Positions 1 through 40,100 of a stretch of DNA of 64,000 nucleotides are shown in pieces. The stretch covers positions 18,729,527-18,793,526 of the forward strand of contig JBBMOA010000017.1 in the NCBI GenBank assembly GCA_037954235.1, read 5' to 3'. This DNA comes from Aulostomus chinensis (Eukaryota; Chordata; Actinopteri; Syngnathiformes; Aulostomidae). The notes below the pieces were generated by a model. It saw only the letters and a program-made list of their open reading frames with translations. It made no database searches and was not told where the DNA came from. Numbering within the stretch: the stretch's first letter is position 1; each line of letters opens with the position of its first letter. The translations under genes and the position numbers were made by a program.

Positions 1-65
1 TCAAGAGCATAGAGGCACAGCTGGTTACAAGTGGGGTTTCAAAATGGATAAAACACACGCAGGCG

Positions 66-78
66 TGCACGCACGCGC

Positions 79-116
<38 letters not shown>
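66..116. repeat. (CA)n microsatellite
   Basis: Imperfect GCAC/CA start, then a pure CA run. Confidence 0.95.
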
Positions 117-1498
117 TTCAGCACATCACAGCGGAAACCAAAAGTGTACCCCCCACCCCACCCCTCCCCAGTATTAAGACTGGGGACTTAAACCCTTCAG
201 CCAAGACCCTTTCTGCTTGGACCTGGACTGGCCCTGATTCTGGCTGAAAAGAACAATCTATCCCCCCGTCAGGTAATTAGGCTGTGTCAGTGGAGCCATG
301 TGTGCTCGCCGTTTGCACCAAGAGTCAGTAATGAGCTGGCCTTCCACCCTTTAACCCCCAGCCCTCCCTGATCCCTCTCCCTTGGTTTACCAATGGAAAG
401 AAAGGGCAGGGAAAAAAAGGGAGGGGAGAGAAGATACAAAACCAGAGGGATTTGAACAAAATGGAAAACGGAAGGTGTGTGTGAATGAATGAAAAGAAAA
501 GGGGAAAAAAAGACATCTTCTTCCTTCCGATGATGTCTGAGGTAAGCAAGGTAGGGTGGTATCCTATTAGAAGACAATCTTCCCCGTGGACACAGTTTGC
601 CAGAACTCCACTGTGACCTTTGATCCCACTGGTTAACAGGCGATTACTGCTGAAGTGAAATTGGCCCAGTTAATCTAGACTGTCGTGCTTGGCTGGCGTC
701 TGTGACCAGCAGAAACTAACAGAGGGGAAATCGAACAGTACCGGAGCAAAATGTGAGAAAGGACAGAGGTAAAACCATGTCAGCTCTGCTTTTTCGACAG
801 AAAATGTCACACTCAAACAAAGCCATATTTAAAATCATGGCTTTATTCTGCAATACAGGGATTTATCCCCCTCTTTCCTTCCTGTAGCCTTTTCTCTCTT
901 CTTCTCTTGTCGTCTTCTGTGGCTCACAGCCATTCGAACCCAGCTGCACCAATGCAACAGCAGCCAAGATCATCTTCTGGGCTTCAAATTGGTGGCAGCG
1001 GAGCGGGCCATCGCGCCAGGCAGCCGGCAGGCCAATAACGGAAACCCTCTCGGGTCAAGAGCACTTGGTCTTTTCAGATTAGCACGCATGTGGTTGTGGA
1101 TTTTATAGAGCAGAGGGAGAATTGGCAGATTTAGGTCAATCACGTTAATGTTTTTAGAGGACACGACAGAAGACGTCTTGCCTTAACTGCTTCAAGCTTC
1201 ATTAGGGGAACGAATGATTGTTTAAACAATAGAGAAGTTGGCGTTCAACAGATTTGGCTTTTGCATTAGGTTGCAGACAGGGGGATTAAGTCCTCAACAG
1301 ACCTGCCATCTCAAAAACGTGTACTTACGTGCCTCACTCAAGGCAGCCAATTTGAGAGGTATCCAGATATTCAATTCCAAGGACCACGGCCATTATTTCA
1401 GTGTCAAACAGCTTATTCCCAAAATAGAAGATTCAAGGTGCACTATCATGGGCTTTGTGTCGAAGTGCTGCCTGGCTGTGACGGACAGGATTTCTGTC

Positions 1499-1502
<4 letters not shown>

Positions 1503-1542
<40 letters not shown>
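1503..1542. repeat. (CA)n microsatellite
   Basis: Nearly pure CA run with one CG interruption. Confidence 0.95.
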
Positions 1543-3028
1543 TCCATCTCTGTGTCTTTGTCTTAAAAAGACCTCACAAAGGACCCAAGAGGGAATCATG
1601 TATTAAAGCTCTTACTCCTGAGAGCTAGTCATCATTCTGAAGTATCTAGTTGTAATGAAAGACAGAAGCACCAGTCTCTGCTGTGTTCGTAACGTCACAT
1701 CCTGAAGGGACATTTCTCTCTGGCCAAAGAGGCCTCAACCTCAGCATGGGGGCACTGAGCCAAGAGCCACTAACTGCTTTTAGTCGGATGGAGGGAGAAC
1801 ACAAGTCAGCCTCTCCCTTTTGTATCAGACAGTTTGATTTGCTCTAAAATTGCATAAAAGCAGTTAAAAGCTTCAGATGGCTTCACATAAACAATCTCTG
1901 AGGACACTTAAGGGAGGTGTGAAACTCCGTCTTTCAAACAGAGACGATGCATACAACATTAGCAACACGGTGAAATGACCATTCAAGTGCTAGATGATGT
2001 TAGCACATGATTGTGATGGTGCAGAACGTCCATTATGAGACTAAATATCTGTCCAGTAAACACATATCATCGCGTGAGCAGTCAGACACACAAATCACTG
2101 TAAAGTTTACGTTCAAATGAAAAATGTAGACACGTGTAAATGAATTATTCAGTCATAAAAGAGGGAGTGCATGAGAAGCCATCAGCCTCAGGACCTCAGA
2201 CTTCAAACAAAAAACAGTCTTCTGCTTCTCCAACATGAGAGAAGAGTTATGGTGACGCTGTGGGGTGGTCATTTGAAATGCCCTTGAGAAGGAGGTCAGC
2301 AGATTAGTGTTGCGATGACCTCTGACCTCAGATCACTCAGGCTCCCTGACGACTGAGGAATGAGAGGTCAGCACGCCTGCTGAGCTCTGAATCACTCATT
2401 CTCTGCAGGGCTTCATCCCTTCACAATAAAGTTGTTTTTAATACTTCAAGAATCGCTAGTGCTTCGACCTCATCAGACTTAATCTCTTTAAAAGGTCGGA
2501 AATGTAACATTTGATGAAACTTGACTTGACGAGCACTACAGGAAACTAAAGGCTTACTATTTGTGGGCTGATTATTATTCTGGAATAGTCACAGTCATTC
2601 CATCCTTTCTGATTGCCCTGAAAAGTCTAACTTTTATTTGAAACCCCTCAAACAATGAAGGCCAATAACTTCAAAAGGGGCCGTCCGTTCGTTAGTTTTT
2701 GTAGCGTAACAACAAAACTCAATCTACCAACAGCTAAAAACGACTGATGTGAACACACAAAGATCTCTGAAACTGACACACGTTCAAACAGTAGCTTATA
2801 AAATAAAGTAAAATGTTTGTTGTTGTATTACTACTTGCTAAGTTTTAAACCATGGAAACTCATGTAAAATCTTAATCCAGAGTTGTAGGATTTTCCTGGG
2901 ATTTTCCAGAGGGTCACAGTGGTGGACCTCCAAGAGGTTAACATATACAGGATGACTTTAAAAATCACTCTAAATGGTCCCACCAGCTAAAAGAATACTA
3001 TGCAATATAAATAATATTAAAAACATAC

Positions 3029-32199
<29,171 letters not shown>

Positions 32200-32533
32200 G
32201 TGGGCTGAAAATGTAGCCGAGAAAATATTCCACCACTCAGGGAACCTACTTCATTCGCAGATCCATCTAATTCATGTCTATCGCGCCCTCCTAAAAGATC
32301 CGCAAGGTTTTTTAATCCGGACATCCAGTGACTAATGGTGAGCGCTCGCACGTGTGCGTAAAATAAGGGCTCAGGTTTCCAGTTGTCCGACGAGACAATG
32401 AAGCAGTACAATCCATCAGGCGTTCACTGGGGCTCCCGTCCACTCAGATACTTTTTAAGTCATCCTGAGGCTGGCCGAGCCTGATCTCTCTGCGCGGCAG
32501 GTCTGAGAGCGAAGAGGCACCTTGTGCATCAGC

Positions 32534-32535
<2 letters not shown>

Positions 32536-32591
<56 letters not shown>
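32536..32591. repeat. (CT)n tract upstream of kif26a
   Basis: 56 bases of CT (GA on the gene strand), about 340 bp upstream of the predicted kif26a ATG. Long GA tracts occur in vertebrate promoters, so it may belong to the promoter region. Confidence 0.9.
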
Positions 32592-32593
<2 letters not shown>

Positions 32594-33271
32594 TCTCCAG
32601 CCTCCTCCTCTCTCCCCCTCCCTCTCTCCTTCTCTCTGGCAGTGCCCCTCAGTGTCTGTCACTCAGTGATGACCAAAGATGTAAAACAATCCCACCAATA
32701 AACCCTAACGACAAATTCCCTGTAATATTCCCATAATATTCATGCGGAGACCTGCAGTGTGTCTGTGCACACCGTAATGACCTCATCGGGACTTTCTTTA
32801 TGGCGTCATTTCTCCCTGAATATTCCTGCAGGATGCTCTGTACACACTGTTTATGGCTACGCAGTGTTGCTGGAGTGCCATGATGTTTGGACCTGCTGTG
32901 ATGATGAAGATGACCCGGTTCACTTTGAATGTAAACGGCTTTAATATACTTCATTTCCTGTCAGGAGAAAATAAAATCCGCCCTGCCTTTAAACCATCGC
33001 TGCTGTTAAACTTCCGCGCGTCAGCAACATGACAAGACGTTGGCAGCCGCGAAACTCTGGAATCGAGGAAGATCTCCCGATTGCTAATCAATATTCAGTG
33101 AACAGCCTCACCATTTCCAACCGGCTGAACCTTGTTATCACATAGATTGAACAGTGGAGGCCAGCTTCATGTCATTCAGGAGAACCATTAGTCTGCGTCG
33201 ATACCATCAGGCTGACTTGGCAGTACTGAAGAAAATGTGCCCGGATTCTGACTTCAGTCTGAAAACTAAAG

Positions 33272-33304
<33 letters not shown>

Positions 33305-33322
33305 TTGGGGGGGGGGGGGGGG
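33272..33322. repeat. (TC)n-T11-G16 composite tract
   Basis: Strand-asymmetric run of TC, then T, then G. Confidence 0.95.
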
Positions 33323-33529
33323 TCTGTGTTAATTGATGAATTTCTGAGCAGCAGACTGAAGTGATTACATCATTCCAGAGTGGTTACAAAGGGTTAAGGC
33401 GTGACATCATCAGCGTCCGAGCTGTTTCGCAGTACATTTTTACCTCTCATTACATGAGGAGAGAAAGTTGTTGTTTTTTCCCTGCAAAAGAAAAAATGCT
33501 GTAACTGAAAAAACATGGCTGAAAATATT

Positions 33530-33560
33530 GGGGTGGGGGGGGGGTGGGGGGGTGGGGGGG
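33530..33560 (+). other. G-quadruplex-like run
   Basis: Four G tracts of four to ten bases separated by single T residues. Single-base loops predict a very stable quadruplex. Confidence 0.7.
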
Positions 33561-34892
33561 CGGCTGAGATCTCTTCAATTAGAATTTTATAATTTTTCCA
33601 GTCTGCTTCACGCTACAAAATCTCCTTCTTAAAAGTATAGATAAAAGAATACGAAGAAAAAAGTCCTTAACGAGCTGAACGTTTTTGACGAATGAAAGTT
33701 TCTTTTAGCTGAAACTATGAAGGAGTTGAAAGGTCACAAAAAAAATAACTAGAAAAAAGTTTAGAAACATGAAATGAAGGCAATTTTAATTCTGGCTCCT
33801 GCAAGTAAAACTATGAGTGATTTTTGGCCTTAGCTTAGGTCACTGACGGTTACACTGATTTCCTGCTTGGAGAGTTTTGTGTTGACTTAACTGCACAAAT
33901 AGAAGATTGACCTGTTTAGTTAAGGCGGAACACATTTGATCACGCTGTGATTCCAGAAGTTCCCTCGGTCAGAAATGAAGCTGCAGAGCCCTCGGTTTCA
34001 TTTTCACTCTTCAGGTGAAAAGTGATTAGATCACGATTTAAATGCAACCATGACAGATGAGCACAAGAAGGTTGGAGAATTAATATTTTACAGATGAATA
34101 CATTATTTCTGATCCCTCCCCTCAACCAACCACACACTTATTTGTGAGAGGGTGGAGGCAGGGGTTTGTCACTGGAGTGATAATTGCAATCCATAGTAAA
34201 GATGATTTACCACGTCCGTCACCCAGCTCTCCCTGCTGGAGGAGGTCTGGGTTGGGTCTCCCCCGGCCGCTGATGAAATGCTGAGGACGGGATCCCCCTG
34301 AGACGGAGCTGCTACATCTGCTGTCCTTGTGCACGGAGAGGGAAATGGCTCTGGGCCTCTCATTAATGCTGCTCTTATGTCTCAGCCCTGCCTGGGAGAC
34401 CTCCCTCTGCAGCTTCTCCCCGGTGCACGGACAGGCTTGGTGAGAAGCGTTTAGCAAATATTGATATTTCTTGGCACATGCAGGAGATCAAAAGGAGAAG
34501 GAGAAGGGGGCTGCCTGAAAGGAGAGGGGGAGTAATGGGTGCTCGGTGCTTTCATGAATGATTTATGCAATATAAAGTAGACTGTTCCTTGGGAAAAGGA
34601 TGTTAGGATTTTCTTGCCAGAGTTGTGTCAGGTTTGAGAGGTCTTTTTGGATCAGGATTTCCCATCAAACTGGCCCTGGAAGTAAAGAGCACGTGCTACA
34701 AAGAGTAAAACAGCAACAAAACAAGAGAGCAGGCATGCGTGGGATAATTGATCAATATTGAGCATATAGTCTTGTGTTGTGAGCCCACATTCTCCCCTGC
34801 TACGATGAGAATGGCAGTGATTTTCAGGACTTTGGATAGCGACCCTTCCTCCCACACTGACTCAACACATGCAAATGATTAAAAGGATTTGT

Positions 34893-34898
34893 TTTAAT
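34893..34898 (-). terminator. possible polyadenylation signal of the small gene
   Basis: ATTAAA on the minus strand, about 254 bases after the TAA at 35152-35154. This is a common variant signal and could be coincidental. Confidence 0.35.
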
Positions 34899-35151
34899 AA
34901 GTGACTTAGAATTGCAACAATGGAATGTAAAAAAAAAAAAAAAACAACAGCAAAAACAAAACAAAGGCAAGCTTCAGTTCAGCAGTAGAACTGTTAAAGA
35001 TTTACCAGCAGAAGGAAACGACAGGAGGTTTTTCAAGTTCAGTTCCTGGACAACATTCCGTGATTACAACACAAGGGGGCACAAGAAGAGAAGAGAGGAC
35101 GGGAGGAAGATACACAGGTTCAGCTGCAGTCAAGCTTTGACAGATGCTCGC

Positions 35152-35448
35152 TTATCCAAAGGCCCATTCAAGGGGAAGTTTTTCCTGAAGTTGGCAGCAT
35201 TTGTCTGACTGGTCAAGTGGTCCTAAACATTTCACAATTTTGTCAAAGAACTGTTGAACTGTCGAGAACCACTTAATCAGGGGGACCACAGTCTTCTTCA
35301 GTTCCTTCTTCATAATATTTTCTTCCACTATTAAAAGACAAGATGGCGATTAGGTCCTGAACAACATCGCTAGAGACGGTTTTAGATGATGCCAGGAAGC
35401 TGCACGTCCTCCCCTCTTACCTGGAGACGGAGAGCTCTGTCCTTGCAT
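35152..35448 (-). CDS. predicted two-exon gene for a 67-residue unknown peptide
   Basis: Not recognised. Exon 1 coding part is 35421-35448 (ATG, nine codons plus one base, donor CCAG|GTAAGAG). A 93-bp intron follows, then exon 2 at 35152-35327 (acceptor TTTTAATAG|TGG, stop TAA). The spliced frame gives 67 residues: a Ser/Pro-rich start (MQGQSSPSPVEEN), a basic amphipathic helix around residues 16-44 (containing KKTVVPLIKWF), and three cysteines (43, 53, 54). No signal peptide or membrane segment is evident. A TATA box lies 56 bp upstream of the ATG and an ATTAAA signal about 254 bp past the stop, so promoter, splice sites, frame and 3' signal are coherent. An upstream ATG at 35468 opens a short overlapping frame. 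It could be a fish-specific peptide gene or a chance arrangement. Confidence 0.42.
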
Positions 35449-35503
35449 TGGTGTTTCCTCGATGTCATTCCTGCTCACACTGGGTGACTGCAGTGCTGGA
35501 GCT

Positions 35504-35512
35504 CTTTATATA
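35504..35512 (-). promoter_or_regulatory. TATA box of the predicted small gene
   Basis: TATATAAAG on the minus strand. A start site about 30 bp downstream would give a 5' UTR of roughly 35 bases before the ATG at 35448. Confidence 0.45.
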
Positions 35513-35997
35513 GTGTTTTTGGGCTAGGTTCATACAAGTCTCGCATTCAGGCAGGAATGAGGTCCATGCTGGTCCGACCGGATGAGCTGGGTTCCTCTAA
35601 CAAGGAGCACAACAGGGCAGCCGCCCTCAAGACGAGAGATAGAGAAGTCACACGGACATCTGGATCTTTATCTTCATTCTGTTTTATTTCTGGTTCATCT
35701 CTTCATTTTAATCTCAGTTAGACTCGTGATAGATGAGCTTTGATGTATTTCTCCTGACGGCCCCCGCGCAGTCACAATGAATCCAATTATTATTCAGAAC
35801 ACATTTCTTTAGAGAACACAAAGGAACACTGCACACAAATATAAATGACCTCCAACGATCAGGTAGACGAGAGTTGATTCATAAAGAAGAGCGTGTCGAA
35901 TGGGAAATCCTACTGGGATCTCAAGTCCAGGAGCAGGTTTCAGGGTTTAGAGCAAGAAGATAACAATCACGAGAGACTTGGCTTCGAAAGAAAGAGA

Positions 35998-36003
35998 TTT
36001 ATT
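35998..36003 (-). terminator. aspg: aspg polyadenylation signal
   Basis: AATAAA on the minus strand about 1.1 kb after the stop. The same AATAAATC block with similar flanks is found downstream of the paralogue (60879-60884), which supports its use. A second AATAAA lies at 36097-36102. Confidence 0.6.
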
Positions 36004-37087
36004 TTTGTTGAATTTCCCACAAGTGTAACAGAACATCAGATCACTTTTACAAGAATGCACACACAAGCATACGGATTTTTTCTTTTTTTTCTTTTTTTTA
36101 TTCAACTCTGCAAGCATCACAAATATAAGCAGTGGAAACAGGAGGGAAGTTTCGTAAATCATTTGTTTTTAAAAAAAAAAAAAAACTTTTAAATCATATG
36201 AAATCCTCTGGTAAACACACAAGCCAATAAATCCTTTGTCAGTGATTAATAGTAGTAGTTAATCAATATCCATTTTTACCGATACATTTGTAAGACTACA
36301 CGTTCCCTGAATTTCCTTTTCCACATGACAACAAGAGAAATTCATATCAAATTTTACCAACACACATTTGCCTCATAGTAAAGGTATGTTACCTGCTCCG
36401 ATAAAAACAAACATGTATGGAGGTAAATAAATGTGAATTAAAAAAGAGATTTTTCTTAGTCTTAATCACATTTCATTTCTTTTCTTTTCTTTTTCTTTTC
36501 GACCACATGAACCAGACACGTTCTCATTGTTCCATTGCATGGTGGAAGATATGCCACTCTTCCAGCCTGACGATCACAGAGACAAACAGGCCGGATGAGT
36601 GAGTTTTCGCAACAACTGTTTGAACGGGAGGAAAATAAGTCTCGGCTTCAGGATTGGAGGTCCCAGGAAGCGAGGGAGTGCGAAGCATAGATAACATCCC
36701 AGATTATGAAGTAAAAACTCATGAAAATAATATTTCCTTGTCGTAGAGTGTAAAATCTTTGAATTTACCCCGTATTTCACGATATGTTTGAGGTATTGGC
36801 TTTAAAAACTACAAGATTCCGTTTGCAGTATTAACATACAAAAGATTTAGCTGTTATCCATCACAGTTGAATGGTCATCTTTACTCTCTTACTTACAACT
36901 TACTGTTGCGCATATTCATGAATAAAGGCACTTGATTAGACAGCAACCAGTGGTGTCACAGTGTTGTGCCATCCATGGGCGAGATGAGCAGTTTTGCGGA
37001 AGAATGCGATTAGGAGGGTTCGAAGGGAAGCAAATGTGATCAGAGGAGAATTCCTGCAGGCTGGAGCAGCGTCGGCTCAGCGGTGAG

Positions 37088-37105
37088 TTAGATTCTGCCA
37101 CTGGT
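37088..37105 (-). CDS. aspg: aspg exon 16 (stop codon)
   Basis: Strong acceptor after a T-rich tract (CTTCTCCAG|ACC); five codons (TSGRI) then TAA. Another frame stays open longer but does not fit the phase-0 donor of exon 15. Confidence 0.8.
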   Translation of the reverse strand, partial: TSGRI

Positions 37106-40100
37106 CTGGAGAAGAGACAAAAAAAAAAAAAGAGAGAGATGAAATTAAAGCCAAGCAGTTTAGATGCGTCTTTCCTCGTTTTCCTTTCCTCATTCTCATC
37201 CAATAAAAATAGAGTGAGCAGAGAAATAATCTACGACTACCAGAGAAACTAAAATAAATCATGAGCGTAAATCATGAGCTGCTCTTTTAAACGGCTCCCG
37301 TAAACGAACGACTCGTCGAGTCCTTCAGAAATCGGTGGAGAAGGACCCAGCTTACATGAGCAATCTTGTTAGGGGGGATTTATAACGCTATGAATGTCTG
37401 TTACTCAAATGAGTTTTTTTAGGTTTTAAATTTGAAGAGAGCCCTATCTTGAGGAGTCGTTCATTTCCAGCAGCCATTCAAATACATCTTTAAAAAAGAA
37501 ACTGATCAGCGGGACGGTATATGTTGATTGGCAGGCCAGAGCTTGAATGGGCTTGCTGTAGGTGTTTGGAGATATACGGTAGCTAAAATGCTAATTACCT
37601 TCAAAAACTGCACCACTTCAGTTTTGCCGGCAGCCTCGGCCTGGAACAAAGCGAAGAGGAGAATGAGAACGGATCTTGACAATCCAACCATGTAATTTAA
37701 GAGTTTGTGCAAGAGCCTACCACTTGAAGCAGGGTCTGCCCATCACAAAATGGTTTACTGAGATCTGCTTCAGCCAGGCTCCATATTTTCAGGCCGTCCA
37801 CATCATCGCTGGCTGCCAGGCTGACACACAGGAAATGACAGTGTTATTATAGTGAAGGGTCCTGTTCCAGAGAGGTGTATTATTTGCACATTGGCTGCTC
37901 GTCAGGCCAACAGACAGCAGGTGAAGTACAGGTTGTGTACACATGATTCACAAACTGGGCCAGTAAACAAATCAATAAGAGCAGGCTGCTGTCCAACATG
38001 TTTCTGAACCAGTTTTGTACTACAGATAGAAGGCAGATTGAGTTTATTTGCAAATAATCCAACGTCAGAACAGTAACATGACATTTTCTAGTTTTCCAAT
38101 CATGAATGACACTCTTTTTGAAGATGAGGAGATCATCTCCTCTGCCGACCTTCTAACTCTGGCAGCGGAGGAGGCATGCCTCAGTTTTCCTCCTTTGATG
38201 CATAAAATATTTTAGAATCACCAGTTCCTACTTTATCAGTGACATAAGCAAATCATACCGCTTAAAAAAAATTCTGATTACAAAAAAATGACTAAAGTGT
38301 CAAGTGTCTCAAATGGATAAAAACAGCCCGACGAACAGACAGTAGAGATGCAGAAGAGAGTCGCTATGCTGCCAGGGAACATTCCTACAGTGTGTGTTGG
38401 AGTGGGGCGACTGGTTGTCCCTGTGTTAACTATGTAGGATTGGTTACAGCGGATGGCTAAGCAACCATCACAGTTCTGACTACACACATGTATTTATACT
38501 GTAAATATGCATGTCTCACCTGCACAGTTCGAGTCCTGCATTCTCCAACTCATCTGCAGACAAGTGAGCTCCACTCCTCATCAGCAGCTCCACCACTTCC
38601 TTGTGCCTGAGTTTGACGACAAGTCACATTTCCTTTTTTACCATGAATTACAATCAGCCAAAAGATTCATTCATAGTCATGAACACATGACTCTTTACTT
38701 GGTGATAGAACTGTTCCACGCCATAATTTCAGACGTGATCGTTTTACTTTTAAATTGTTGTTTTAACTTCAATGTTGTCTCAAGAGGAAGTGTGGCAGTG
38801 GCAAGTTGGAACAAGAGTCTTGTCACCCGCACTGAAACGCTCACACAAGAGTCACTCGCTGTGACATTTGCAGGGACATGAAATAAACTCGCCTGTGAAA
38901 TTGTTCACCAGGTATCTGGGGTAATAACTGAGGGCTGTGCTTTCTGTGTAAAAACGAAGGTCACTTGTTGAGAGGAATGCAGACGCACAGACTATCAAAA
39001 AAGGACTTCCTGTCAAGTGCAAAGAAGCCAGTATCTTTCATCTGTGAAACTGGGAGCAGGCTGGTAGGACTGGTTCAGACGACACTCCCAGTGATTGTTC
39101 TTTAACCCCTCTCTCTCCGTGCTCGTTGCCATGCCTTATATGGGCATCATACTGAGTGATTTAAGTGCACCGCAAGAGCAGACATGCTGGTCAGCAACTT
39201 AAAACTCCAGTTCTGTTACTTCATGTCATTTCACTCAATAGATTTAGAAAAGGCCTTGTAAGCCTTAGCATGTTGCAAAGGAAGTGTATCAACCACAGGT
39301 GGTAGGGCTCCAAAGCCCAACCGCCCCCCCCCCCCCAAAGGAAACATGTGGATACTTGCAATGACAACCGTTCAATAGGACAACAGACACAAACAACGAT
39401 TTCACCCTGAGGCTCAGTGTTGCACTGAGACAGCTTCTCCCAGATAGACTTTTCGAGCAATGTCAAGGAATGACAAACATTCAAAAAAAACACACACAAA
39501 AAAACCCCCAGCTCTGGTAAAAATAAACACTGTCGAGATTGTCAGGTGACTATTAGCCTCATTAACTTGTAATTATTGCCTGGCCTCTAAACTCCATTAG
39601 CAGTTGCTCCCCTGTTCCAAACCCCCTTTGACAGCCTCGACTCCCTCCCTGTCATTTAATGAGATCTTGAAGAGGTATAACAGTGGCTGTGAATGATCCA
39701 GGGGAGGTTTTCATGTTGTTCCTGCACCTTCCTACATGGTGTTCTTCACAAACCAGTAGTTCCCAAACTCTCCCCTTTGAAACCGTCAACCTCGTGATGC
39801 GCACATCCGCTGACGGCCAACTAAGAGGTTACACTTTCGCCTGCTGAAGAGGAAGCATTCAAAAACATGAAGTAAATTTATTCAACTTCATGAGCCACAA
39901 ATGCACATCAGCCCACGTACAATGGAAATGACTTCTCACCAATGTGGATTTATTTGCAGGTGTTGACTCTAGCTGTGTTAGGTTAGCACCACTAATGTTC
40001 ATGCTAGCTTCTGCTGCTCACAAGGGCATGGGGCGAGGTTGTCAAAGATCAGGTATTCAATATTTGAGCCAGTTAGGCAGCGTATTGGTTGCTAAACAGA

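Larger units (their letters stand above)
1..3028 (-). other. kif26a intron 3 (part), no coding sequence recognised
   Basis: Non-coding sequence downstream of kif26a exon 3. It holds two CA microsatellites (66-116 and 1503-1542). I see no exon with a family match on either strand. Confidence 0.6.
32200..34892. other. kif26a upstream region / intergenic
   Basis: Putative kif26a 5' UTR and promoter side. It holds a 56-bp CT tract (32536-32591), a CT-T-G composite tract (33272-33322) and a G-quadruplex-like run (33530-33560). Open frames at 34122-34457 on the minus strand match no family I know and show no splice or codon evidence. Confidence 0.5.

Noticed and set aside
34122..34457. 111-codon minus-strand open frame upstream of kif26a
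   Set aside because: The composition looks random, it matches no known family, and an alternative frame in the same place is also open.
36916..37203. 95-codon frame over aspg exon 16 as an alternative, longer C-terminus
   Set aside because: It does not fit the phase-0 donor of exon 15, and its start lies in the T-rich acceptor tract.
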